Assembly: GCA_041168905.1 (NCBI GenBank)
Contig: JBEEJZ010000184.1
Location: 1-58,404, forward strand
DNA from: JBEEJZ01 sp041168905
Lineage (GTDB): Bacteria > Pseudomonadota > Gammaproteobacteria > Burkholderiales > Burkholderiaceae_C
Length of the DNA: 58,404 bases
Direction of reading: 5' to 3'
Shown here: positions 1 to 8,751 of the stretch, one piece after another
Numbering within the stretch: position 1 is the stretch's first letter
Layout: each line of letters starts with the position of its first letter
Made by a program: the position numbers and the translations under genes
The notes under the pieces: generated by a model
Database searches by the model: none
The model's input: the letters and a program-made list of their open reading frames with translations, nothing else
What the model was told of the DNA's origin: nothing

Positions 1-1
1 C

Positions 2-1033
2 CTGAATGCGCTGAAGGACATGCAGACCAGCCTGGTGAACGTGGTGTCGCAGGTCCGACAGGGTTCTGAAAACCTGGCCATCGCCAGCGCCGAAATCGCC
101 CAGGGCAACCACGACCTGTCCGGACGCACCGAGAGCCAGGCCAGCGCGCTGGAACAAACCGCAGCCTCCATGGAAGAGCTGGGCTCCACCGTGAACCAGA
201 ACGCCGACAGCGCCCGCCAGGCCAATCAGCTGGCCATGAGTGCTTCTACCGTGGCCGTACAAGGTGGCGAGGTGGTGGCCCAGGTGGTGGACACCATGAA
301 GGGCATCAACGAGTCTTCACGCAAGATCGCCGACATCATCAGTGTGATTGACGGCATTGCTTTTCAGACCAATATCCTGGCCCTGAATGCGGCCGTTGAG
401 GCTGCTCGTGCGGGTGAGCAGGGCCGGGGCTTTGCGGTGGTGGCCAGCGAGGTGCGCAGTCTGGCCGGTCGCAGTGCCGAAGCGGCCAAGGAGATCAAGA
501 CGCTGATTGGTGACAGTGTGGAGCGGGTCGAGCAAGGTACGGCCCTGGTGGATCAGGCTGGCAGCACCATGACCGAGGTGGTGACGTCCATACGCCGGGT
601 CACAGACATCATGGGTGAGATCAGTGCTGCAAGCTCAGAGCAGTCTGCAGGTGTGTCGCAAGTGGGCGAGGCGGTGTCTCAGATGGATCAGGTGACGCAG
701 CAAAACGCGGCACTGGTGGAAGAGATGGCCGCTGCAGCCAGCAGCTTGAAGTCACAGGCGCAGGAGTTGGTGCAGGCGGTGGCGGTGTTCAAGGTAGGGG
801 CGGGAGATTCGACTTACCGCGCAGCAAGCGCCTCCAGTTTGCCCGCGCCCAAGGCCAAGGCCCCTCGCGCTGCTGCACCGGCACCAGCGCTGAAGAAGCC
901 TGCGGTGCGGGCTCCACTGCCCAAGCCGGCAACACCAGTGCGGTCAAGCGCTGCGCAGGCGCCCCGTCTGGCTCAAGCCAAGCCCGCACCCGCGCCTGCG
1001 GCGGGTGGGGATGATGACTGGACGAGTTTTTGA
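2..1033 (+). CDS. methyl-accepting chemotaxis protein, C-terminal part (5' end outside window)
   Basis: The reading frame is open from the first bases of the window, so the sensor domain and membrane segments lie upstream. What remains is the cytoplasmic signalling domain: a long coiled coil with the highly conserved hairpin tip (FQTNILALNAAVEAARAGE, about residues 120-138 of the visible part) that contacts CheA and CheW, flanked by Gln/Glu-rich methylation helices. An Ala/Pro/Lys-rich linker follows and the protein ends in DDDWTSF. The last residues fit the W-x-x-F type tether that binds CheR/CheB in some receptors (family knowledge; binding here is inferred). The ligand cannot be told because the sensor part is missing. 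Confidence 0.93.
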   Translation: MNALKDMQTSLVNVVSQVRQGSENLAIASAEIAQGNHDLSGRTESQASALEQTAASMEELGSTVNQNADSARQANQLAMSASTVAVQGGEVVAQVVDTMKGINESSRKIADIISVIDGIAFQTNILALNAAVEAARAGEQGRGFAVVASEVRSLAGRSAEAAKEIKTLIGDSVERVEQGTALVDQAGSTMTEVVTSIRRVTDIMGEISAASSEQSAGVSQVGEAVSQMDQVTQQNAALVEEMAAAASSLKSQAQELVQAVAVFKVGAGDSTYRAASASSLPAPKAKAPRAAAPAPALKKPAVRAPLPKPATPVRSSAAQAPRLAQAKPAPAPAAGGDDDWTSF

Positions 1034-1035
1034 TC

Positions 1036-1053
1036 TGAGGCCGGCTTGCCTCA
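1036..1053. terminator. possible hairpin terminator between convergent genes
   Basis: TGAGGC and GCCTCA form a 6-bp stem around a 6-nt loop in the short gap between the chemoreceptor gene and the convergent rpe gene. There is no clear run of T after the stem on either strand, so it is only a weak candidate for a terminator. Confidence 0.3.
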
Positions 1054-1075
1054 GGCACTGCCGGCGCAGTCAGTC

Positions 1076-1750
1076 TCAGCCCAAAGCCAGGCGCATGGCA
1101 TCCACCACGGCCTTGTAGTCGGGCTTACCAAAAATGGCACTACCGGCCACAAAAGTGTCGGCACCTGCATCAGCCACCTGGCGAATGTTGTCCACCTTGA
1201 TGCCGCCATCCACTTCCAGGCGAATGTCCTTACCACTGGCTTCGATGCGTCGACGGGCTGCTTCGATCTTGCGCAAGGCCGAGTCGATGAAGCTCTGACC
1301 ACCAAAACCAGGGTTGACACTCATGATCAGAATCAGATCGATGTCGTCAATCACCCAGTCCAGTACATCCAGTGGCTCGGCGGGGTTGAAAACCAAACCG
1401 GCCTTGCATCCCTTGGCCTTGATGGCCTGCACACTGCGGTGGACATGGCCGCTGGCATCGGGGTGAAAGCTGATCAAGTCAGCACCAGCGTCGGCAAAAC
1501 TGGCAGCCAGGGCATCCACAGGAGAAATCATGAGGTGCACATCGATCGGCACGGCCGCGCCTTCAGCGGTTTGGGCGTGGGGCTTGAGGGCCTGGCAAAT
1601 CATGGGGCCAAACGTCAGGTTGGGCACGTAATGGTTGTCCATCACATCAAAGTGAATCCAGTCTGCGCCGGCAGCAATGACGTTTTTGACCTCTTCGCCC
1701 AAACGGGCAAAGTCGGCGGAAAGAATGGAGGGGGCTATGCGAAAAGTCAT
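1076..1750 (-). CDS. rpe: ribulose-phosphate 3-epimerase
   Basis: A 224-residue TIM-barrel enzyme that interconverts D-ribulose 5-phosphate and D-xylulose 5-phosphate in the pentose phosphate pathway and Calvin cycle. Family hallmarks are visible: the N-terminal APSILSADF strand (Ser8), HFDVMDNHYVPN with His33 and Asp35 (metal ligand and acid/base), the HLM segment near residue 71, MSVNPGFGGQ, and EVDGGI with the second catalytic Asp. The length is normal for the family. It is divergent from apaG with about 50 bp between the starts. Confidence 0.97.
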   Translation of the reverse strand: MTFRIAPSILSADFARLGEEVKNVIAAGADWIHFDVMDNHYVPNLTFGPMICQALKPHAQTAEGAAVPIDVHLMISPVDALAASFADAGADLISFHPDASGHVHRSVQAIKAKGCKAGLVFNPAEPLDVLDWVIDDIDLILIMSVNPGFGGQSFIDSALRKIEAARRRIEASGKDIRLEVDGGIKVDNIRQVADAGADTFVAGSAIFGKPDYKAVVDAMRLALG

Positions 1751-1802
1751 GACGATTGCAGGGTTGATGAGTTAAAGCATTTTCGCAGGTAGGATGCGTC
1801 TC

Positions 1803-2192
1803 ATGGCCAAGTATCAATTCCAAGTCGAGGTGCTGCCTCAGTACCTGCCTGATCAGTCTGATCCCGAGCAGAGCCTGTACACCTTTGCCTACACGATCAC
1901 CATCACCAACACGGGCCAGATTCCAGCGCAGCTCATTTCCCGCGCCTGGAATGTGAACGATGCCAACGGGCACACCGAACGCATCAAGGGCCTGGGTGTG
2001 GTGGGGCATCAGCCCCTGCTCAAACCCGGAGAGTCGTTCGAATATTCCAGTGGCACACGACTGCGCACCGCCACCGGCACCATGCACGGCAGTTTCTTCT
2101 GCGTGGCAGATGACGGCGAGAAGTTTGATGTGGATATTCCCATGTTCGTGCTCGACGGCCTGAGCTCAGGCAGCCAACGCACCCTGCATTGA
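1803..2192 (+). CDS. apaG: ApaG (DUF525) domain protein
   Basis: A 129-residue single-domain ApaG protein with a fibronectin-III-like fold. Recognisable segments are FAYTITITNTG, SRAWNVNDANG, a GVVGHQPLLKPGE segment and a GTMHGSFF block. The cellular role is not well defined in the family. An in-frame ATG lies 9 bases upstream (1794), but the start at 1803 gives the MAKYQF opening usual for ApaG. It is divergent from rpe. Confidence 0.93.
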   Translation: MAKYQFQVEVLPQYLPDQSDPEQSLYTFAYTITITNTGQIPAQLISRAWNVNDANGHTERIKGLGVVGHQPLLKPGESFEYSSGTRLRTATGTMHGSFFCVADDGEKFDVDIPMFVLDGLSSGSQRTLH

Positions 2193-2346
2193 GCACCTGA
2201 GGCGCAAGTACCTGTAAGCCCAGGAAACCTTGCGCAACACCTTGTAGCCAGCGTCCGAATCGAGGCCCCCCGGGGCTATAACAGCGGACCGCTGGCGTAC
2301 AGGCCCAGTCCCTGGTCCGGCCAGCGGCATGAAACTGCTGCGCCCC

Positions 2347-3606
2347 ATGAACAATATTTTTGATGTGTGGAGCCACTGGATCCACCCCTCTGCCGGGCTC
2401 CCCACCGTCCAGTGGTCTGTCCTGCTGGCCCTGGCGGCAATGGCAGGCCAACTGGTCAAGCGTTACACGGGGCTCCCCAAGATCGTGGGTTACTCAGTGC
2501 TCGGCACCCTGGCAGGCTGGGCCGGGTTCAGCGGTGCAGCCTGGCCGCTGCAAGGCATCGGTCTGTTTTTGCTGGAACTTGGGGTTGCGGTCGTGCTGTT
2601 CGACGCAGGCGGGCGCATCTCGCTGCGCTGGTTCCGTCACAACCCCATGGTGCTGGTGCAAAGCGTCATCGAGTCAGCCCTGACTTTTGCTGCGGTGGCC
2701 TGGGCGCTGCATGCCCTTAAGGTGGATGACACGCTGATCACCGACCTGGCTTTACTGGCCATGGTGGCATCACCCGCTGTGCTTTCCAGGGTGGCGATCG
2801 ACAGCCAGGCTTCAGGGCCCGTCACCGACCGGGCCTTGGTCCTGTCCACCCTGGGCACGCTGTACGCCCTGACCCTGTGCAGTGCCCGCGCGGGGCTCCT
2901 CGCCCCCACGGCGACAGGGCTGGCGGGCACGCTCCCACCGATCTTGATGGTGTTGGGCGTGTCTGTGCTGGTGGGTGCCCTGCTGGCGCTGACCCTGCGC
3001 GGCGCATTGCGCATCCTGGGCCCGGATAACGAAAACAGCGCCGTCTTCCTGCTCGCCGTACTGGCGGCGGGCGCGGCCATCGCGGCCCACTTTGGAGGGT
3101 CGGCACCACTGGCAGCCCTGCTGGCGGGCATCATCATCAAGCACGTGCATCCCCGCCCCTGGGCATGGCCTCGGCCCCTGGGCTCAGCGTCCTATATGTT
3201 GACCATGTTGATGTTCGTGCTGGTGTCAGTGGTGGCGGCCCAGGCTGACTGGACTGGTCCCGTTGCCGGTGTGGTGGCTGCCCTGGTCGGCATGCGTCTG
3301 CTGGCCAAGATTGGCGGTGTGGCACTGGGCAACGTGGGCAGTGGTGCCAGCTGGAAGCAGGCGCTGTGGGTGGCATGTGCGATGTCACCCATGTCATCTG
3401 TGGCCCTGCTTCTGGTCTCGCAATACGTCGTGGCATCGCCAGCGTTGGGGCACCGGCTGGCCGGCATCGCTTTGCCGGCCATCTTGTTGATGGAAGTGGG
3501 CGGCGCCGTGCTCGCCACCACCGCACTGTACCGAGCTGGAGAAAGCCTCAAACCCTGGGCGCGTAGCCCGCAAGCCCCCGCAACTGGATCAACCCATGCC
3601 TCTTGA
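2347..3606 (+). CDS. cation:proton antiporter, CPA2 family (Kef-type, no RCK domain)
   Basis: A 419-residue inner-membrane protein made of about 11-13 hydrophobic helices, with the CPA2 pattern (an early LGTLAGW segment, LLELGVAVVLFDAG, LLAALLAGIIIKH). It should exchange Na+ or K+ for H+. It ends after the membrane part and has no C-terminal TrkA-N/RCK nucleotide-binding domain, unlike KefB/KefC. An in-frame ATG at 2329 would add six residues; the start at 2347 is chosen because hydrophobicity begins soon after it, but this is not certain. The next gene starts inside its last codons, which suggests translational coupling. Confidence 0.85.
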   Translation: MNNIFDVWSHWIHPSAGLPTVQWSVLLALAAMAGQLVKRYTGLPKIVGYSVLGTLAGWAGFSGAAWPLQGIGLFLLELGVAVVLFDAGGRISLRWFRHNPMVLVQSVIESALTFAAVAWALHALKVDDTLITDLALLAMVASPAVLSRVAIDSQASGPVTDRALVLSTLGTLYALTLCSARAGLLAPTATGLAGTLPPILMVLGVSVLVGALLALTLRGALRILGPDNENSAVFLLAVLAAGAAIAAHFGGSAPLAALLAGIIIKHVHPRPWAWPRPLGSASYMLTMLMFVLVSVVAAQADWTGPVAGVVAALVGMRLLAKIGGVALGNVGSGASWKQALWVACAMSPMSSVALLLVSQYVVASPALGHRLAGIALPAILLMEVGGAVLATTALYRAGESLKPWARSPQAPATGSTHAS

Positions 3607-4735
3607 GCCCTTTCAAACCTCGGCCGCACTCAGTTTGGGCGTTGAGCTGGAACTACAGCTTGTCAGCACGCACGACTATGACCTGGCACCCTATGCTGAC
3701 GACATGCTGCGCCTGATGCACAAAACGCCGCTGCCCGGGTCCGTGGTGCCGGAGATGACGTCCAGCATGATCGAAGTCTCCACGGGCGTCTGTGCGTCTT
3801 CGTCGGAGGTGCTGGGCCAGCTGTCGCAGATCCGGGATGCCCTGGTCAAAAGCGCGGACAAGCTCAACATCGCCGTCGTGGGCGGGGGCACCCACCCTTT
3901 TCAGCAATGGCACGAGCGCCGTATTTACGACAAACCCCGTTTTCGGGAGCTGTCCGAGCTCTACGGCTACCTGTCCAAGCAGTTCACCATCTTTGGCCAG
4001 CATGTGCATGTGGGCTGCCCCAGCGCCGACAGTGCCCTGCTGATGCTGCACCGCATGTCGCGTTATATCCCGCATTTCATCGCCCTGTCGGCGTCCTCGC
4101 CCTATGTGCAGGGACAGGACACCGCCTTCGACTCGGCCCGGCTCAATTCGGTGTTCGCCTTTCCCTTGTCGGGGCGCGCTCCTTTTACGCTGACCTGGGA
4201 TGGTTTCAGCCACTACTTTGACAAGATGACGCGTACCGGTGTGGTTCGGAGCATGAAAGACTTTTACTGGGATATTCGCCCCAAACCCGAATTCGGCACC
4301 ATCGAAATCAGGGTGTTCGACACCCCATTGACCGTGGATCGCGCCGCCGCCCTGGCCGGCTATGTGCAGGCACTGGCTGCCTGGTTCCTGGACGAACAGC
4401 CCTTTATGCCCACCGAAGACGACTACCTGGTCTACACCTACAACCGTTTTCAGGCCTGCCGCTTTGGACTGGAGGCCGTTTATGTGGACCCTGCCACAGG
4501 CAACCACATGCCACTGCGCGACCATATTTTGATGACCATGGGCCAGATCGAATCTCACGCCACCCAGGTCGGTGCCAGCACCGGACTTTTTCAATTGCGC
4601 CGCAGTGTGGAGCACGCCTGCAACGACGCACGCTGGCTGCGCGAGCGACTCAGTAGCGAGCAGGAACTGGCCGAAGTCATCCGCCAGGCGGCCCTGCGTT
4701 TTCGGGGGCAGTTGAGCCACATACAGTCCTTCTGA
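3596..4735 (+). CDS. YbdK-type carboxylate-amine ligase (GCS2 family)
   Basis: A 379-residue member of the glutamate-cysteine ligase 2 family. Visible marks are GVELELQLVS near the N terminus, VVGGGTHPFQQW, the FGQHVHVGC block, and RPKPEFGTIEIRVFDTPLT. Family members ligate amino groups to a carboxylate using ATP; YbdK of E. coli has weak gamma-glutamyl-cysteine synthetase activity in vitro. The natural substrate cannot be predicted. It overlaps the preceding antiporter gene by 11 bases and is followed closely by thiL. Confidence 0.9.
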   Translation: MPLEPFQTSAALSLGVELELQLVSTHDYDLAPYADDMLRLMHKTPLPGSVVPEMTSSMIEVSTGVCASSSEVLGQLSQIRDALVKSADKLNIAVVGGGTHPFQQWHERRIYDKPRFRELSELYGYLSKQFTIFGQHVHVGCPSADSALLMLHRMSRYIPHFIALSASSPYVQGQDTAFDSARLNSVFAFPLSGRAPFTLTWDGFSHYFDKMTRTGVVRSMKDFYWDIRPKPEFGTIEIRVFDTPLTVDRAAALAGYVQALAAWFLDEQPFMPTEDDYLVYTYNRFQACRFGLEAVYVDPATGNHMPLRDHILMTMGQIESHATQVGASTGLFQLRRSVEHACNDARWLRERLSSEQELAEVIRQAALRFRGQLSHIQSF

Positions 4736-4791
4736 TTTCGCCTGGGTTTTTGTAGGTGAGGGCAGACCGGGCAGCCTGTATGCTCGCCGCC

Positions 4792-5796
4792 ATGGGTGAA
4801 TTCGACTTGATTGCACGTTTCTTCACGCGTCCAGCGCGGCATGCGGTGTTGGGGGTGGGCGACGACTGCGCGCTGCTGCAGCCCAAGCCCGGCACGCAAA
4901 TGGCCATTTCCACCGACATGCTGGTGCAGGGTCGTCATTTTTTTGCAGACGTGGACCCGCACACCCTGGGCCACAAATCACTGGCTGTCAACCTCAGTGA
5001 CCTGGCCGCCTGTGGTGCCCGCCCCCTGGCGTTTACCTTGGCTCTGTCCTTACCCGAAGTGAATGAAGCATGGCTGGCCCCGTTTGCCCAAGGCTTGCTG
5101 GCCCTTGCCGATGAACACCAGTGCGAACTGATCGGCGGCGACACCACGCGCGGCCCCCTCAACATCTGCATCACCGTGTTTGGCGAGGTGCCTGCCCCAA
5201 ACGGACGGACCCAGGCCCTGCTGCGCAGCGGTGCCCAGGTGGGGAACGATGTTTACGTCAGCGGTCACCTGGGCGACGCACGCCTGGCGCTGGAAGCATT
5301 GCAAGGCAAGGTCCAGCTTTTACCCCAGGCACTGGCCCGCATACGGACCCGGCTCGAACGTCCCACGCCGCGCGTGGCCCTGGGCATGGCACTGCGCGGC
5401 ATTGCCACAGCGGCCATCGACATCAGCGACGGCCTGAGCGGCGACCTGGGCCATATCCTGCAAGCCTCCAAGGTTGGCGCCAGCCTGGATGCAAACACCT
5501 TGCCTAGCCTGATGGCAGATCCACAGGCTTTCGCCTCGGCTTGCACGGCGGAGGCCGGCCCGAATGCCGGCGAACCCGTGAAGGCCCTTGACTACATCCT
5601 CGCCGGCGGCGACGACTACGAACTCGCCTTCACGGCGCCCGCCAGTGCGCGCGATGCAGTGGCCGAAGCGGCACGCACAAGCCAAACCCGGGTGACCCGA
5701 ATCGGCCACATCGAAGCCAGCACAGGTTTGCGCGTGCTGGATGGTCTTGGTAGGCTTGTGACGCCAGGTGTGTCGTCCTTTGATCACTTCGCCTGA
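4792..5796 (+). CDS. thiL: thiamine-monophosphate kinase
   Basis: A 334-residue PurM-like enzyme that phosphorylates thiamine monophosphate to thiamine diphosphate, the last step of cofactor synthesis. Marks are GEFDLIARFF at the N terminus, GVGDDCAL (metal and ATP binding), HKSLAVNLSDLAACGA, GGDTTRGP, ISDGLSGDLGHIL and GGDDYELAF. Upstream in-frame starts exist at 4756 (GTG) and 4780 (ATG), but 4792 gives the usual MGEF opening. The following small protein and pgpA are on the same strand; thiL-pgpA-pncC is a common neighbourhood in betaproteobacteria. Confidence 0.96.
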   Translation: MGEFDLIARFFTRPARHAVLGVGDDCALLQPKPGTQMAISTDMLVQGRHFFADVDPHTLGHKSLAVNLSDLAACGARPLAFTLALSLPEVNEAWLAPFAQGLLALADEHQCELIGGDTTRGPLNICITVFGEVPAPNGRTQALLRSGAQVGNDVYVSGHLGDARLALEALQGKVQLLPQALARIRTRLERPTPRVALGMALRGIATAAIDISDGLSGDLGHILQASKVGASLDANTLPSLMADPQAFASACTAEAGPNAGEPVKALDYILAGGDDYELAFTAPASARDAVAEAARTSQTRVTRIGHIEASTGLRVLDGLGRLVTPGVSSFDHFA

Positions 5797-5865
5797 CGCT
5801 TGCCGCAACACTCGCATCAGCTCAGCACCGTTCAACCCCACCAACCCCACCTCAACCCAAGCCCC

Positions 5866-6372
5866 ATGACAACGCCCTCCCCCTTTGTAATGACTCGCGT
5901 ACTTAAAGCACCCCGCCATCTCGTCTGGCGCGCGTTTACCGACGAAGATCAGATCAAGGGGTGGCTCGGCCCCCAGGGCTTTACCCTTCCCCACAGCCGC
6001 ATGGACCTGACCGTGGGCGGCACCTTTCACTACTGCATGAAGGGGCTTATAGGCCCGGAAATGTGGGGCAAATGGACGTTCAGAGTCATCGAAGCGCCCC
6101 ACAAACTGGAGGTGGTTCAGTCATTTTCAGATGCCCAGGGCGGCATCACCCGCCATCCCATGGCCCCCACCTGGCCACTGCAGACGCTGTCCGTCACCAC
6201 CTTTGCCGAGCAGGGTAAGGACACCCTGCTGACACTGGTGTGGACGCCTTATGAGGCCACCGAGCTCGAAATCGCCACCTTTGCCGCGTCACACGAGAGC
6301 ATGCGCATCGGCTGGGGTGGCACGTTCGACCAACTCGAATCCCACCTGGCGACGCAGCTTGCCCAGGCCTGA
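5866..6372 (+). CDS. SRPBCC / AHSA1-like domain protein
   Basis: About 168 residues of START-like SRPBCC fold (activator of Hsp90 ATPase homologue 1 type): an opening RVLKAPRHLVWRAFTD, then GWLGPQGF, VGGTFHYCM, GKWTFRVIEAP, and a C-terminal helix with GWGGTFDQLESHL. Such proteins bind small hydrophobic ligands; the ligand here is unknown. The frame is open back to 5800, but the stretch before the ATG at 5866 is Pro/His-rich and looks non-coding. It is inserted between thiL and pgpA on the same strand. Confidence 0.85.
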   Translation: MTTPSPFVMTRVLKAPRHLVWRAFTDEDQIKGWLGPQGFTLPHSRMDLTVGGTFHYCMKGLIGPEMWGKWTFRVIEAPHKLEVVQSFSDAQGGITRHPMAPTWPLQTLSVTTFAEQGKDTLLTLVWTPYEATELEIATFAASHESMRIGWGGTFDQLESHLATQLAQA

Positions 6373-6374
6373 GC

Positions 6375-6893
6375 ATGGCACGTCCCACCGCCCGCTTCAT
6401 GCTGTCGCACCCGGCGCATTTCATTGCACTGGGCTTTGGCTCGGGCCTGAGCCCGATTGCCCCTGGAACCGCCGGCACGCTGTGGGCCTGGCTGGCCTTT
6501 TTGGCCTTGCAGCCCGTCATGACCGACCTGCGCTGGGCGCTGCTCATCGGCTTGTCCATCCCGGTGGGCTGCTGGGCCAGCACGGTAACCGCCCGCAACA
6601 TGCAGGTGCTCGACCCCGGCAGCATCGTGTGGGATGAGGTGGTTGCCTTCTGGCTGGTGCTGTGGCTGGTCATGCCCGCCGGTCTGCTCGCCCAGGCCAT
6701 AGCCTTTGGCCTGTTTCGCTACTTTGACGCGGCCAAGCCGGGGCCGGTCGGCTGGGCAGACAGCCTGGCCCACGGCATCAGCCCGCAAACCCACAAACAC
6801 GCCTGGACCCTGGCCGGCCTGGGCATCATGGCCGACGATCTGGTGGCTGCCGCCTGCACGCTGATGGTCGTGGCTGTGTGGCGCTTTCTATGA
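6375..6893 (+). CDS. pgpA: phosphatidylglycerophosphatase A
   Basis: A 172-residue membrane phosphatase that removes phosphate from phosphatidylglycerophosphate in phospholipid synthesis. Seen are GFGSGLSPIAPGTAGTLWA, the family motif near residue 25, VWDEVVAFWL with the conserved Asp-Glu pair, and several hydrophobic helices. The length fits PgpA. The ATG lies two bases after the stop of the SRPBCC gene, and the stop overlaps the pncC start as ATGA. Confidence 0.94.
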   Translation: MARPTARFMLSHPAHFIALGFGSGLSPIAPGTAGTLWAWLAFLALQPVMTDLRWALLIGLSIPVGCWASTVTARNMQVLDPGSIVWDEVVAFWLVLWLVMPAGLLAQAIAFGLFRYFDAAKPGPVGWADSLAHGISPQTHKHAWTLAGLGIMADDLVAAACTLMVVAVWRFL

Positions 6894-7411
6894 GCCCAAC
6901 ACCCCTCCCGCAGGAGACTCTGGACACGCTGATCGCCCAATTGGGCTCGGCATTACTGGCCCGGCACTGGCGCTTGGCCACGGCGGAGAGTTGCACCGGA
7001 GGCCTGATCGCTGCCGCCTGTACCGAGATGGCGGGCTCCAGCGCCTGGTTTGAACGTGGCTTTGTCACCTACTCCAACGAGGCTAAAACCGAGTTGCTGG
7101 GCGTGGATGAAGCACTGATTGCACAACACGGTGCCGTGAGTGAGGCCGTGGTGCGCGCCATGGCCCAAGGGGCACTTGAGCACGCCCGAGCCGATGTGGC
7201 GATTGCCGTCACCGGGGTAGCGGGGCCCAGCGGCGGTAGCGCGTCCAAGCCGGTAGGCACTGTCTGGCTGGGCTGGGCCACACCCATGGGTGTGGTCAGC
7301 GAACGCCAGCACTTTTCAGGGGATCGGCGCGCTGTGCGCCAGGCCACCGTCCTGCGAGCGCTGCAGGGGCTGGTGAGTCTGGTCGACCCACCACATTCGG
7401 GCCCGGCTTGA
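6890..7411 (+). CDS. pncC: CinA-family nicotinamide-nucleotide amidohydrolase
   Basis: A 173-residue CinA C-terminal domain protein that deamidates nicotinamide mononucleotide to nicotinate mononucleotide. Marks are TAESCTGGLIAAACTEMAGSSAWFERG and the ITGVAGP-like AVTGVAGPSGGS motif. The ATG at 6890 overlaps the pgpA stop (ATGA), which is the preferred start; an in-frame ATG at 6878 would overlap pgpA further. The N-terminal MoCF-like domain of full-length CinA is absent, as in E. coli YgaD/PncC. Confidence 0.94.
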   Translation: MSPTPLPQETLDTLIAQLGSALLARHWRLATAESCTGGLIAAACTEMAGSSAWFERGFVTYSNEAKTELLGVDEALIAQHGAVSEAVVRAMAQGALEHARADVAIAVTGVAGPSGGSASKPVGTVWLGWATPMGVVSERQHFSGDRRAVRQATVLRALQGLVSLVDPPHSGPA

Positions 7412-7415
7412 ACAC

Positions 7416-8261
7416 TCAGGCCGTCTCCAGGGCCATCACCGCCGTGGCCGTGTTGGAGATAGGGATGTGATAGTTGCTGCTGACGCGGCGCACGCTCGGG
7501 CCGGCGTTGGTCAGAGCCCCGCGCATGGCCAGCCACATCAGCAACTCCACCCCCTGAGTGCCGGTTTTCTCCACCAGTTGATGCACGCTGAACTGCGTGG
7601 CCCATTCAGGGTTGGAAACCAGGCTATCGATGAACTGCAAATCAAATTCCTTGTTGATGAAACCCGCGCGTTCACCGTCGAGCTGGTGGCTCAGGCCACC
7701 CGAGGCGATCACTGCCACCTTCTTGCTGCTGTCCCAGGAGCTGATGGCCTCGCCCACCGCCTTGCCCAGAGCATAGACACGCTTGGCCGACGGCAGGGGA
7801 AATTGAACGGTATTGATGCACACCGGCACCACCGTGACCGGGCAATCGCCCTCCGGCCAGAACAACTTGAGGGGCAGGGTACAGGCGTGGTCGACCAGCA
7901 TTTCCTGGCAGGTGACGATGTCAAAGGCCTGGTCCACCAAAGTGTTGATGAGGTGCCAGGACAGATCCAGCTCGCCCTTGAACGGTGGCAGTGTGGGGAT
8001 ACCCCAGCCCTCGTCCGCGTTGTGGTACTGGGCCACCGCGCCGACGGCAAAAGTGGGCATCTTGTCCAGGAAAAAGTTCAGACCGTGGTCGTTGTAGAAC
8101 ATCACCACCACATCGGGCCTTTTCTCGTTCAACCACTTTCGGATCGGGAGATAGCCGTCAAAAAATGGTTTCCAGTACGGCTCTTGCTGCAAGCCCTTGT
8201 GGATAGCGTTGCCGATAGCTGGAATGTGGGATGTGCCGAGGCCGCCGATGAGTTGTGCCAT
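7416..8261 (-). CDS. ligB: protocatechuate 4,5-dioxygenase beta subunit (class III extradiol dioxygenase)
   Basis: A 281-residue LigB-fold catalytic subunit that opens protocatechuate between C4 and C5 to 4-carboxy-2-hydroxymuconate semialdehyde using Fe(II) and O2. Iron ligands line up with Sphingobium LigB: His12 (GTSHIP), His59 (NDHGLN) and Glu239 (GVELLMW); the acid/base His192 sits in GGLSHQ. It follows ligA after about 40 bases. No gene for the next steps (ligC, ligI, ligJ, ligK) is visible in the window, so the substrate could also be a related catechol acid such as gallate. It converges on pncC. Confidence 0.9.
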   Translation of the reverse strand: MAQLIGGLGTSHIPAIGNAIHKGLQQEPYWKPFFDGYLPIRKWLNEKRPDVVVMFYNDHGLNFFLDKMPTFAVGAVAQYHNADEGWGIPTLPPFKGELDLSWHLINTLVDQAFDIVTCQEMLVDHACTLPLKLFWPEGDCPVTVVPVCINTVQFPLPSAKRVYALGKAVGEAISSWDSSKKVAVIASGGLSHQLDGERAGFINKEFDLQFIDSLVSNPEWATQFSVHQLVEKTGTQGVELLMWLAMRGALTNAGPSVRRVSSNYHIPISNTATAVMALETA

Positions 8262-8301
8262 GTAGGTGCTCCTGAAATTGAGATGAGGAAATGTCCGACG
8301 C

Positions 8302-8655
8302 TTACCGACCGGCGGCCACCAGGCGGGCCTTGAATTCGTCTTTGCTCAGGCCGGTTTGCTGGGCGCCTATGTCCTGCATGTCCAGCCCAAAAATGCCCGC
8401 AAACTTGGCCAGGTAGTAGGCGTTACCGCCCGCAGCAATCAACTGCAGCACATTGCGGGCGCGTATGGCGGCGGCCTGCTGCTCGTTCAAGCCGTACTGG
8501 CGCATATAGGCCTCTTCATCGGACTTGAAGGCAGCCCGGTTGTCTGCCGAGTTGAAGGAAAAACACATCTTGTTGAGGGCATAGCCTTTTTGGGCTTGCT
8601 CGCCATCAAAAGGCGTGGTGCCGGGAATCTTGGGCAGGTGGGATGCTTTGTTCAT
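8302..8655 (-). CDS. ligA: protocatechuate 4,5-dioxygenase alpha subunit
   Basis: A 117-residue LigA-type small helical subunit that caps the active site of LigB. Typical segments are YALNKMCFSFNSADNR, EAYMRQYGLNEQQ and LIAAGGNAYYLAKFAGIFGLDMQDIGAQQTG. The frame is open to 8700, but the ATG at 8655 is preceded by GGAGA at good spacing and starts the homologous part. First gene of a two-gene operon with ligB, divergent from a LysR gene. Confidence 0.92.
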   Translation of the reverse strand: MNKASHLPKIPGTTPFDGEQAQKGYALNKMCFSFNSADNRAAFKSDEEAYMRQYGLNEQQAAAIRARNVLQLIAAGGNAYYLAKFAGIFGLDMQDIGAQQTGLSKDEFKARLVAAGR

Positions 8656-8714
8656 GCGGGTCTCCAGAAGGTTGGGCGTGGAATTTCTTGGCATGCCCAC
8701 AGTATTCCGACCCT

Positions 8715-8744
8715 ATTGACCCGAATAAACAGATCAATGATCAT
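8715..8744. promoter_or_regulatory. possible LysR operator between ligA and the LysR gene
   Basis: The divergent gap contains an inverted repeat ATTGA-N14-TCAAT (8715-8738) and an overlapping ATGATCAT palindrome (8737-8744), directly before the LysR start. Position and symmetry fit a LysR-type site that controls both directions; the sequence is not a known consensus. Confidence 0.3.
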
Positions 8745-8751
8745 CTAATGC

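Noticed and set aside
3653..4816. Long open frame (387 codons) opposite the YbdK-type gene
   Set aside because: Antisense shadow of a high-GC gene; the plus-strand frame has clear family motifs.
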